Positions 1 to 6,444 of a stretch of 7,578 nucleotides of DNA are shown here, piece by piece. Both the position numbers and the translations under genes were made by a program. Within the stretch, counting starts at the first letter, position 1. Every line of letters begins with the position of its first letter. The DNA comes from Flavobacteriales bacterium (GTDB lineage: Bacteria > Bacteroidota > Bacteroidia > Flavobacteriales > UBA7430): the NCBI GenBank assembly GCA_002685115.1, contig NYWQ01000087.1, positions 4,266-11,843 of the forward strand, in the 5' to 3' direction. The notes beneath the pieces are model-generated. The model had not been told where the DNA came from and made no database searches. It worked only from the letters and a program-made list of their open reading frames with translations.

Positions 1-55
1 ACTTTAGAGATAACAATTGTTTTAAAAAATCATTTGTATTTCTTTTGTACTTAAC

Positions 56-78
56 AATTGAATATGACTAATTCAATT
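56..78 (-). terminator. weak hairpin at the end of the metal operon, possible terminator
   Basis: A perfect 8-bp inverted repeat, AATTGAAT (56-63) and ATTCAATT (71-78), with a 7-base loop, begins at the last base of the lipoprotein stop codon. The stem is almost entirely A/T and is not followed by a clean U-run on the minus strand, so it is at best a weak intrinsic terminator. It is the only candidate transcription end seen for the four-gene unit. The remaining bases to the left edge contain no gene and only a short AACAATTGTT palindrome (12-21). Confidence 0.25.
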
Positions 79-632
79 TATTGTATTGAAACGTTAAAGG
101 TAGCTTCAATGTCTGTTTCTCCACCTGCATCTTCTAAGCCCATATTTGGCTTGTTAGGTTCGTGACGTAGTGTAAACGTGATTGTACCTGAACTTGCAGA
201 ATAAGTAGATAACACAAAGTCTAGACCTAGTGGATTTCCTTCAGAGTCAGCATCATTATAATCAGTTTGAGCGTCTAGACCACTTCCAACCGAATAGAAA
301 AATTGATGTTCTAAATCTTCTTCTTCAATTTCTTCTGTGATGTTTTCAGCTGGATCTTCTGTCTCATTCAACAGTGTAATAGACCCTGAATAATTAGTAT
401 TTGAAGATAAATTTCCAGAAACTGTCACTACTGGAAGATCAGGTCCATCACCGTCCAAATCCTGAGTTTGTAATATCACATCGGCCTGTCCATCCGCTGT
501 AAGAGTGATTGTCATAGTAGTAATCACTTCTTCTTCTAATACTGGTTCAGGTGTTGAGTCGTCATCACTTGAACATGAAAAAATTAATGCAGTTGCAAAA
601 ATTGTTGTTGATAAAAATTTTACTGTTTTCAT
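78..632 (-). CDS. acidic outer-membrane lipoprotein, hypothetical, last gene of the metal operon
   Basis: This 184-residue protein has a type II signal peptide: a Lys-containing n-region, a hydrophobic stretch at residues 6-18 and a lipobox ending at Cys20. Directly after Cys20 comes SSDDD, an acidic run of the type that in Flavobacteriia acts as a lipoprotein surface-export signal, so a surface location is likely but inferred. The mature part is strongly acidic: EEE near 33-35, an EF-hand-like D-x-D-G-D-G loop at 58-63, and an E/D cluster at about 100-106 followed by His109. It ends with a beta-rich section containing a GGETDIEATF motif (about 170-179). No enzymatic motif was recognised. It starts 18 bp after the TonB receptor stop and is almost certainly co-transcribed with it. 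The pairing of a TonB receptor with a downstream lipoprotein suggests that it captures or hands over the receptor's ligand, possibly a metal, given its acidic and His residues. The lipoprotein call is secure; the function is unknown. Confidence 0.85.
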   Translation of the reverse strand: MKTVKFLSTTIFATALIFSCSSDDDSTPEPVLEEEVITTMTITLTADGQADVILQTQDLDGDGPDLPVVTVSGNLSSNTNYSGSITLLNETEDPAENITEEIEEEDLEHQFFYSVGSGLDAQTDYNDADSEGNPLGLDFVLSTYSASSGTITFTLRHEPNKPNMGLEDAGGETDIEATFNVSIQ

Positions 633-650
633 TTGTTTAAAATTTAAAAA

Positions 651-3047
651 TTAATAATTGAGTTTTAAGGTTAATAAATAGTTTCTGCCTAAGTCATCTG
701 CGTATAATCTAAGTCGACTAAGGTAATTTCGGTATGACGTATTTAGTATGTTGCTAATTTCTAGTCCTGCTGTTAGGGTTGTTTTTTTTGATGTTTTAAA
801 ATCTATGCTAGAACTAAAGTTTAATAGATGGTAAGCGTTAGGTGGGGTGCTAAAATCAACAAGTTCATAAGTTTCTGTTTGAGGAATATAAACTTCAAAA
901 TTATTATTAGGAAATTCATTTTGTCGAAAAACAAGATTACTCTTTAATGAAATTCTTAAGTTATTGTATTCTGAATTTTTATAAATAATTTCATTTTTAA
1001 AATTAGCAGGGGGCATACTAATAAGCGGTTCGTCTCTAGTTCGATCATATCCTTTAACTAATGAAAATTGATGATTTAACTTTAGTTTTTCATTTATAGG
1101 GTATGAGGCATCAATGTCAACTCCTATCAATTGTGCATTGGTTTGTCTGTACTCCCACACTTGAAAATTACCTCTTATCGTTTCAGTTACATTTACTGGT
1201 TCAATCACTATAAAATCATTAATAGTATTTATGTAAGGCTGAATGGAAAAGCTATAATTTTTGTTATTTTTTTGAAGTGTTATTGCAAATTTATGACCTA
1301 TCTCAGAGCTAAAACGTAAATCTCCTAGTTCTATTCTGGACGCTGAATGGTGTAAGCCCTCGCTAAATAGTTCAGACGGGTTTGGGGCCCGAGATGCCAA
1401 AGAGTAGTTGAATAATAGCTTATAGTCATCTTTAAAGGAATAGCTAGTTCCTAGAGTTGCCGAACTGTTGTAAAAATTTAACTTGGGTTGGGTTAAAATT
1501 TGAGTTCCAAACTCCTCAACTACAATTTCAGGAAAAATCTCGTCATAGTTTCTGGATTCCCAAAATGAATTACGATAAAATTTATACACATCCATGTGTG
1601 TGTAGTCAAATCGCCCTCCAATTTCCAATATTAGGGATTCATTTACTTCAGTATCAATCATTGCATAAACTCCTAGATCATATTTTGTATAATCGGGTAT
1701 TAATCTGCGAATTCCAGTCTTTGGATTCGGATAGTTTTTTTGATAACGACCAATTATACCTGATTTAATGTGAATTTTATTTGATTTATTGTTTTCGAAA
1801 TTTGTTTGGATAGTATGAGTAATAAGTTCTAAATCTAAAGCAGCTTTGTCTCTGTCATCACCTCGCCTTATATCGTATTCAAGTCTATTATTTTGCTGAT
1901 AATCATATTGAAAACTTAATTTGCCGTGCTTACCTAATTCTTTGAATGCCATAATTCGACCAAGATGGTGAGTTACATCTTGTCTTGGTTCATTTAAATT
2001 ATAGGTAAAGTCGTTGATCACTAAAGGAGTTGGGCTTGAAATAGCACGAACTTGATCTTGGGCGCCACCTAGGTGAGAAGCTCTTAAAATCCCTAACTGG
2101 TTATCATATATTGAGTAATATGCTTCAATTCCATAATCAAATCTATTAAAACCAAGTTTTATTGAAGCATTTCGTTCAAAAACTCCAGTGTTACTTAGTA
2201 AATAATTTGGAGCTTCAGTATCACCAGTTCGTTTGAAAGATCCCTGAATACTACTATACCAACCATTTAAATTACTTTTAGTTATTTTTGAATTGATTGA
2301 TATTCCTCGGCCGTTAGAAATTCCAGAAATGGATGTTTGTCCATAAATACTATCTTTTACAGCTACTTTTGGAGCCTCCAATATGATAATTCCACCTGTA
2401 GCATCTCCACTGTATTGTAACGCAGCAGCTCCTTTAATAAGGGTTAAGTTACCTACAGAATTTATATCAATATTAGGTGCATGTTCAACACCCCAACGCT
2501 GGTCTTCCATTCGTACACCATTATTCATTATAACGACCCGGCTACTATGAAGTCCATTGATTATTGGTTTCACAACACTATTTCCTGTGTTTAATGAAGA
2601 TACACCGCTCAAACTATTTAGTGCATTTCCAAGACTTCCTGTACTAAATCGTTCTAGTTCTTTTTCATTCAAACTGCTCTCTAATACTGTTTTTGACTTG
2701 TTCTTAAATGCTTTACCTTCAATTGTTATTCGGTTGAGTTCTTCAACATGATGTTCCAGTTTAAATGATTTATTGGTATTTCCGAAAACTTTTACTTTAT
2801 ATCCTTTGGTTAAGCAATATGGGTGAGACACCTGTATGTAGTATGTATCATTACAAAGTTTGGAAAAGGAAAATAAACCGTCAAGTCCAGTCTGAACAGA
2901 TTGTTCGGAATTAGCTATGGTAAGAGTGACTCCAACGAGCAATTCGCCGTCGTGGATGTCTGTTACTTTTCCTGAAAGTGTATAATCACAATTTTGTGAA
3001 AATGTTTTAATACTAAATAGCAGTATTATAAATACATATTTGTACAT
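651..3047 (-). CDS. TonB-dependent outer-membrane receptor, probable metal (zinc?) uptake
   Basis: This 798-residue protein is full length for a TonB-dependent receptor. It has an N-terminal signal peptide (hydrophobic 4-12, probable cleavage after FSQ at 16-18), a carboxypeptidase-regulatory-like beta domain at about 20-97 (SGKVTD, LDGLFSF), a plug domain at about 100-225 and a 22-strand-type barrel to the C-terminal Tyr. The plug shows NGLHSSRVVIMNNGVRMEDQ (164-183), a WGVEHAPNID segment right after it, and the LIKGAAALQYSGDATGGII region (203-221). These segments resemble Bacteroidota receptors close to the ZnuD/OprC metal-receptor group rather than SusC glycan receptors, and no SusD partner is present. 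Three Cys (20, 65, 78) lie in the N-terminal domain, and an HH pair (99-100) follows it. It imports its substrate across the outer membrane using TonB-ExbBD energy. It is the third gene of the unit, after the MerC and Cys/His proteins, under a Fur-like operator. Family membership is very secure; the metal substrate is inferred from context. Confidence 0.93.
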   Translation of the reverse strand: MYKYVFIILLFSIKTFSQNCDYTLSGKVTDIHDGELLVGVTLTIANSEQSVQTGLDGLFSFSKLCNDTYYIQVSHPYCLTKGYKVKVFGNTNKSFKLEHHVEELNRITIEGKAFKNKSKTVLESSLNEKELERFSTGSLGNALNSLSGVSSLNTGNSVVKPIINGLHSSRVVIMNNGVRMEDQRWGVEHAPNIDINSVGNLTLIKGAAALQYSGDATGGIIILEAPKVAVKDSIYGQTSISGISNGRGISINSKITKSNLNGWYSSIQGSFKRTGDTEAPNYLLSNTGVFERNASIKLGFNRFDYGIEAYYSIYDNQLGILRASHLGGAQDQVRAISSPTPLVINDFTYNLNEPRQDVTHHLGRIMAFKELGKHGKLSFQYDYQQNNRLEYDIRRGDDRDKAALDLELITHTIQTNFENNKSNKIHIKSGIIGRYQKNYPNPKTGIRRLIPDYTKYDLGVYAMIDTEVNESLILEIGGRFDYTHMDVYKFYRNSFWESRNYDEIFPEIVVEEFGTQILTQPKLNFYNSSATLGTSYSFKDDYKLLFNYSLASRAPNPSELFSEGLHHSASRIELGDLRFSSEIGHKFAITLQKNNKNYSFSIQPYINTINDFIVIEPVNVTETIRGNFQVWEYRQTNAQLIGVDIDASYPINEKLKLNHQFSLVKGYDRTRDEPLISMPPANFKNEIIYKNSEYNNLRISLKSNLVFRQNEFPNNNFEVYIPQTETYELVDFSTPPNAYHLLNFSSSIDFKTSKKTTLTAGLEISNILNTSYRNYLSRLRLYADDLGRNYLLTLKLNY

Positions 3048-3086
3048 GAGAGTTCTTAATAAACATTAGAATTATTAGTTTGTTAA

Positions 3087-3470
3087 TTAAGAATAAATAG
3101 GAGGAGCTCGCAGTTGCTTATTTGATGAAGAATAATTTTGAATTATAAGTCTTCTGAAACTTATTAATTCCACAGAGTAAAATTGTGTCGTAGCTAAATC
3201 AGTATACTGTACAAAATTGTAGCTGAAGGGAGTGAAATTAAAGTCGCAGATGTTACAACTTTTTTCAGATTCATGTATTTGGGTAAAATTATCTTTGTGT
3301 GTAATACATTCGTGTCCTTCAAGCATATGAGTGAATTTCACGGCCGATGGAAGCAATATTGCAAATAAAAGCAATACAGATATAAGAGTTTTTATTTTTT
3401 CTTTACTTAAGTACAAAAATAAATTAATGAGTTGAAAGTGAATATTTTTATAATTTGTTATTTGAATCAA
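3087..3470 (-). CDS. small membrane-anchored Cys/His-rich protein, putative metal-binding, hypothetical
   Basis: This frame of up to 127 residues has one hydrophobic segment (about 28-44) that acts as an uncleaved anchor or signal peptide. A periplasm-facing part follows with dense potential metal ligands: His48, His53, Cys55, His58, His66 and a CxxC pair at Cys72 and Cys75 (CNICDF), then a beta-like tail ending in LRAPP. The frame opens at a TTG that overlaps the MerC stop by 4 bp (TTGA), which implies translational coupling. No ATG precedes the hydrophobic segment. A second TTG (codon 19, at 3416) would give a shorter protein with a better signal-peptide shape, so the exact start is uncertain. 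I recall similar short Cys/His proteins ending in LR[AG]PP next to TonB receptors in Bacteroidota, usually annotated as hypothetical. Its place between MerC and the receptor suggests a periplasmic metal chaperone or sensor; that is inference. No catalytic motif was seen. Confidence 0.75.
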   Translation of the reverse strand: MIQITNYKNIHFQLINLFLYLSKEKIKTLISVLLLFAILLPSAVKFTHMLEGHECITHKDNFTQIHESEKSCNICDFNFTPFSYNFVQYTDLATTQFYSVELISFRRLIIQNYSSSNKQLRAPPIYS

Positions 3471-3868
3471 CTATTATCACAACAGTTTTCTGTTTCACAC
3501 TTACAATAGTTTAAGTTGTAAAGATGTAAAGATGCTAGAACTATGGCTGCAAAATAAGTTACTAATTCAGGTAATAATAACCATTCTGTTTTTTCATTTA
3601 AAATTAAAACAAATAATACAAACCAGCTAGCCCAGAGCATTTGTTTAATAATCTTATTTGTGGAGTTTAAGGTTGAGCGATAAACTGCCAAAACTGAAAC
3701 AGTGATAAATAAAAAGTCTAAGTTTGTCCACCACAAAGGAGCACTGTTTTGTTCCAAAGCAGTATAACTCTGAAACACAAATAGAACAGGTGTAGCTAGA
3801 CAATGGACTACGCACATACTGCTCGCTATTGCGCCAATATTGTCTGGTTTCTTTAAACTTAGGTTCAT
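3467..3868 (-). CDS. MerC-domain inner-membrane protein, first gene of the metal operon
   Basis: This 133-residue protein has about four membrane segments (roughly 10-32, 44-64, 72-90 and 97-118). The first carries the MerC-type motif MCVVHC (Cys19, His22, Cys23) followed by LATPVLF. In mercury-resistance MerC the cysteine pair in this segment carries Hg(II) across the inner membrane. Here no merA, merR, merT or merP is present, so another metal is more likely. The C-terminal tail is Cys-rich (CKCETENCC, Cys122, 124, 129 and 130), suggesting a cytoplasmic or periplasmic metal site. The ATG at 3868 was chosen because the longer frame (TTG at 3904) would start inside the -7 promoter box at 3902-3909. 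The ATG leaves a leader of about 30 bases. It is the first gene of the unit and is directly controlled by the palindrome-bearing promoter. Domain call good; transported metal unknown. Confidence 0.85.
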   Translation of the reverse strand: MNLSLKKPDNIGAIASSMCVVHCLATPVLFVFQSYTALEQNSAPLWWTNLDFLFITVSVLAVYRSTLNSTNKIIKQMLWASWFVLFVLILNEKTEWLLLPELVTYFAAIVLASLHLYNLNYCKCETENCCDNS

Positions 3869-3901
3869 AATATCTATTTTTTTATCTGTACAACTGATTG
3901 G

Positions 3902-3931
3902 CAAATATAAACATTCAAAACGTTATTGCAA
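3902..3931 (-). promoter_or_regulatory. Bacteroidota-type promoter of the metal operon
   Basis: On the minus strand, a -33 TTG (3931-3929) is followed by exactly 19 bases and then TATATTTG (3909-3902), a full match to the Bacteroidota -7 consensus TAnnTTTG. Transcription would begin a few bases further on, giving a leader of about 30 bases to the ATG at 3868. A second TTG at 3934-3932 (spacing 22) is an alternative -33. This is the clearest promoter in the window. It rules out the upstream TTG as the translation start of the MerC gene. Confidence 0.75.
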
Positions 3932-3945
3932 CAAAGTTGTAATAA
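3923..3945. promoter_or_regulatory. 23-bp palindromic operator, Fur-family-like (possible Zur box)
   Basis: Arms TTATTGCAAC (3923-3932) and GTTGTAATAA (3936-3945) flank AAA and match at 9 of 10 positions; the mismatch pairs 3928 with 3940. The palindrome covers the -33 box of the metal-operon promoter, the classical placement for a repressor. An AT-rich dyad of about 19-23 bp with an odd centre is typical of Fur/Zur/PerR sites. The nature of the downstream genes (MerC domain, Cys/His protein, TonB receptor) makes Zur or another metal-sensing Fur homologue the best guess. No regulator gene of this family lies in the window. The site is 18 bp upstream of the MerC-side -7 box edge and 20 bp downstream of the symporter stop, so a role as a weak hairpin terminator of the symporter transcript cannot be excluded. 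Confidence 0.6.
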
Positions 3946-3964
3946 ATTTTATATTAAAAAATTG

Positions 3965-5419
3965 TTAACCTAAAGGAGTTGAAACATCCCAAATTACAGG
4001 TAGAATAAAATTAATAAATAAAGTGATGATAATAATAGAAATTAAATTCATCCAAAAACCTTTCTTGACCATGTCATTAATTTTAAGATAGCCTGATCCA
4101 AATACAACAGCATTAGGGGGTGTAGCCACTGGTAGCATAAAGGCACATGATGCTGCTACTGTAGCACTTACTAATAATAAATATGGGTGAATATTTATAG
4201 CCCTTGCTAAAGAGGCTAAAACAGGTAATAACATTGCAGTTGTTGCTAAATTAGAAGTTATTTCTGTAAGAAAATTTACGCTAACTATCAAAATCAACAA
4301 TAATATAATTAATGGTATGTTTTCTAGCAGTGTTAATTGAGATCCAATCCAGACCGCGAGCCCACTTGATTCAAATCCAATTGCTAATGCCATACCACCT
4401 CCGAATAACAATAATATCCCCCAAGGTAATTTTGCAGTGTCTTTCCAATCTAGTAGACGTTTTTTTCTATCTTTTGCGGGTATAACAAATAAAATTATAG
4501 CAGCTATGATAGCTATAATTGTATCGTCAATAGCGGGAAGAAATTTATTTATTAAAAAAGAACTACATATCCATGCAAGAGCTGTTAGAACAAATACTGA
4601 TAAAATGACTTTTTCTTCATAAGATATTTTGCCAAGTTTTTTTAGCTGATTGAAGATTTCTTTTTTACCACCAGGAAATTTTTTTTGTTCAAATTTGTAA
4701 GAAATCTTAGTTAGATATACCCAACAAATACTGAGAAGTAACAAACTTAAAGGCAATCCAAACTTAAACCATTGAAAAAAACTGATTTTAATTCCGTAAG
4801 ATTCCTTCATAATTCCTGCAAAAACAAGATTAGGCGGGGTTCCAATTAGTGTTGCCATTCCTCCAATTGATGCACTATAGGCAATTGCTAACATTAGAGC
4901 TTTTCCAAAGAGAAGATTTTCTTTTTCACTTGCATTAGAATTATTTTTTAGCTGAGCAACAATAGCCATTCCAATTGGAAGAATCATTACGGCTGTCGCT
5001 GTATTTGAAATCCACATAGATAAAAAAGAAGTAGCTATCATAAATCCTAAAATAATATTACTCACATTTGTTCCTACTATCTTAATTATTGTAAGCGCTA
5101 TACGTTTATGTAAATCCCACTTTTCAATAGCGATTGCTAATATAAACCCTCCAACAAACAAAAAGATAAATTTATGACCATATGCTGCTGTTGTTTTTGT
5201 TAAAGCTAGTCCTCCGCTTAAAGGAAATAATACAATTGGTAAAAGTGCTGTTACCGCAATTGGTACTACTTCTGTTATCCACCAAATTGCAACCCAACTA
5301 GTAGAAGCTAAAACAGCGCACCCCTGGTTTGAAAGTCCCTCAGGGTGAAACATGGTTAATAATAACAGAAATGAAATTGGTCCAGCGATTAAACCTAGAT
5401 TTTGTTTGGTGATTTGCAT
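3965..5419 (-). CDS. DASS/SLC13-family sodium:anion symporter
   Basis: This 484-residue integral inner-membrane protein has the inverted-repeat fold of the divalent anion:sodium symporter family (relatives include VcINDY, SdcS and the SLC13 carriers). Both signature regions are visible. The first repeat has SNT at 138-140 (WISNTATAVMILP) with IGTPPN at 192-197. The second has SN at 389-390 (EITSNLATTAMLLP) with ATPPN at 432-436. In VcINDY the two SNT motifs and neighbouring loops bind Na+ and the dicarboxylate. Here the second motif is SNL, so residue 391 lacks the Thr hydroxyl; some eukaryotic members also vary at this point. Length is normal for the family. Likely substrates are C4/C6 dicarboxylates, but sulfate or other anions cannot be excluded. 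It starts 3 bp after the hydrolase stop, so the two genes form an operon, probably under the divergent MocR regulator. Confidence 0.93.
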   Translation of the reverse strand: MQITKQNLGLIAGPISFLLLLTMFHPEGLSNQGCAVLASTSWVAIWWITEVVPIAVTALLPIVLFPLSGGLALTKTTAAYGHKFIFLFVGGFILAIAIEKWDLHKRIALTIIKIVGTNVSNIILGFMIATSFLSMWISNTATAVMILPIGMAIVAQLKNNSNASEKENLLFGKALMLAIAYSASIGGMATLIGTPPNLVFAGIMKESYGIKISFFQWFKFGLPLSLLLLSICWVYLTKISYKFEQKKFPGGKKEIFNQLKKLGKISYEEKVILSVFVLTALAWICSSFLINKFLPAIDDTIIAIIAAIILFVIPAKDRKKRLLDWKDTAKLPWGILLLFGGGMALAIGFESSGLAVWIGSQLTLLENIPLIILLLILIVSVNFLTEITSNLATTAMLLPVLASLARAINIHPYLLLVSATVAASCAFMLPVATPPNAVVFGSGYLKINDMVKKGFWMNLISIIIITLFINFILPVIWDVSTPLG

Positions 5420-5422
5420 GTG

Positions 5423-6361
5423 TTATTGATTAAAAATTAAATCCGCAGCTTTTGAAACTGCAATTAAGTAATTGTGATCAGCGTTAGGGTTGATAACATA
5501 ATTCCACTCAAAATTTAGTTCTTGATTTACTGCTATTGATTGTGCATTTGTATAAAAATTACTGGCACGTTCTAAACGGTTAAGCCCTTGTAAGTCTACG
5601 ATGCTGTTGTGTCTCAGCGAAGAAGAATTTGGGTCATTGTCATTAGATCCGATTAATACAGTGAGATGATTTGAAAATAATTGAGTGTAATCCATGTTTT
5701 CTAATGGACTTGAATTTAGTCCATAAGGAAAATTTATATCTAGTTCTAAAGTTGTGTACCAGCCAGCTGCCGAAGCGACTATTTTATCAACCTTAGCTTC
5801 GGGCTTGAAAAACAAGAAGCGATGAGCGAATTGTGCTCCTGCAGAATGTCCAATTATGTGGTATTTAGCGGTCTGATTATTTAATTGTTGTTTTGTGTAT
5901 GTGAAAAGTGGTTCAATTACAGAAAAAGTCCATTCAGGTTCCGGATTCAAAGTAGATAAGCTAGGATTGTCACCATCAATAAAAACATTTCCAAGGTTGT
6001 AACCATCTCCTCCAGGAAATTGAGAATTTGTAAATTCTGGCACAATTAGAATAAATCCATATAGATCAGCTTTTTCTACAAGAGAATTTCGGTAGTCATA
6101 AGCATTTCTATTATTTCCGTGAAAAACAAAAACGATAGGGGTGCTAGGACTGCTATTGGTAGGGATATGACTGTAGACATTTAGATAACTTTCAGAGATT
6201 AAATCATATGTAAATGAGAACATTCCTGCTCCTTCACTTTGAGAGTTTAACTCAGTATAATTATTTAGATTAATAGGTCCATCATTTATTGAATCACAAG
6301 AGCTAAATAATACTATAGTCAATAAAACAGATAAGAGCCTGGATGTTATGAAATTTATCAC
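5423..6361 (-). CDS. lipoprotein alpha/beta-hydrolase, esterase/PHB-depolymerase-like
   Basis: Starting from the GTG at 6361, the 312-residue product has a lipoprotein signal peptide: a hydrophobic core at about 9-19 and LFSSC with Cys22 as the lipidated residue. The catalytic domain shows the oxyanion-hole HG (81-82, VFVFHGNN), the nucleophile elbow GHSAG with Ser173, a probable acid Asp241 or Asp243 in IGSNDNDPN, and His296 in NADHNYL. The order and spacing fit a serine hydrolase of the PHB-depolymerase/feruloyl-esterase type that acts outside the cytoplasm. The frame stays open upstream to a TTG at 6484, but that extension would put about 60 residues before the lipobox and would overlap the divergent regulator and its operator. 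The shorter start is preferred, although GTG is a weak choice and an ATG at 6427 exists. It is the first gene of a pair with the symporter. The natural ester substrate is unknown; release of an organic acid for the symporter is a reasonable inference. Confidence 0.85.
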   Translation of the reverse strand: MINFITSRLLSVLLTIVLFSSCDSINDGPINLNNYTELNSQSEGAGMFSFTYDLISESYLNVYSHIPTNSSPSTPIVFVFHGNNRNAYDYRNSLVEKADLYGFILIVPEFTNSQFPGGDGYNLGNVFIDGDNPSLSTLNPEPEWTFSVIEPLFTYTKQQLNNQTAKYHIIGHSAGAQFAHRFLFFKPEAKVDKIVASAAGWYTTLELDINFPYGLNSSPLENMDYTQLFSNHLTVLIGSNDNDPNSSSLRHNSIVDLQGLNRLERASNFYTNAQSIAVNQELNFEWNYVINPNADHNYLIAVSKAADLIFNQ

Positions 6362-6398
6362 TAGTTGACATACATTTTTAAGTAAAATAAATCGAAAA

Positions 6399-6435
6399 CA
6401 TTGTATATTTATAATACCAATTACCATATACAATG
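6399..6435. promoter_or_regulatory. perfect 10-bp inverted repeat in the divergent intergenic region
   Basis: CATTGTATAT (6399-6408) and ATATACAATG (6426-6435) are exact reverse complements separated by 17 bp. The right arm ends on the ATG of the MocR gene. Centre-to-centre distance is 27 bp, about two and a half helical turns. The repeat lies between the divergently transcribed hydrolase and regulator genes, where an operator for the regulator is expected. The left arm overlaps TATATTTA (6404-6411), one base off the -7 consensus, but no TTG lies at the right distance, so no promoter is called. Confidence 0.5.
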
Positions 6436-6444
6436 AATACCAAT
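6413..6444. promoter_or_regulatory. direct repeat AATACCAAT, candidate MocR operator
   Basis: AATACCAAT occurs at 6413-6421 and again at 6436-6444, 23 bp apart start to start (about two helical turns, so both copies face the same side of the DNA). A related ATTACCAT sits between them at 6420-6427. MocR-type regulators are known to bind direct repeats at their own divergent promoters, and Bacillus GabR recognises repeated ATACCA elements. The second copy covers codons 2-4 of the regulator, which would fit autorepression. Binding is inferred from position and pattern only. Confidence 0.5.

Noticed and set aside
1131..1319. 62-codon open frame on the plus strand
   Set aside because: It lies wholly inside the TonB receptor gene on the opposite strand, has no recognisable protein features and is a chance frame.
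1457..1768. 103-codon open frame on the plus strand
   Set aside because: It is antisense to the conserved barrel of the TonB receptor, with no domain, signal peptide or promoter of its own.
2557..2751. 64-codon open frame on the plus strand
   Set aside because: It is antisense to the plug-domain region of the TonB receptor; composition reflects the opposite gene.
3467..3868. Mercury-resistance operon reading of the MerC-domain gene
   Set aside because: No mercuric reductase, MerR, MerT or MerP is present and the neighbours are a TonB receptor and Cys/His proteins, so mercury resistance is not supported.
4437..4622. 61-codon open frame on the plus strand
   Set aside because: It is antisense to the symporter; its apparent hydrophobicity comes from the complement of membrane-helix codons.
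6365..6393. TTGACA-N17-TAAATC, an E. coli-style promoter reading toward the regulator
   Set aside because: Bacteroidota primary sigma factors use TTG / TAnnTTTG elements rather than -35/-10 hexamers, so this match is probably fortuitous in AT-rich DNA.
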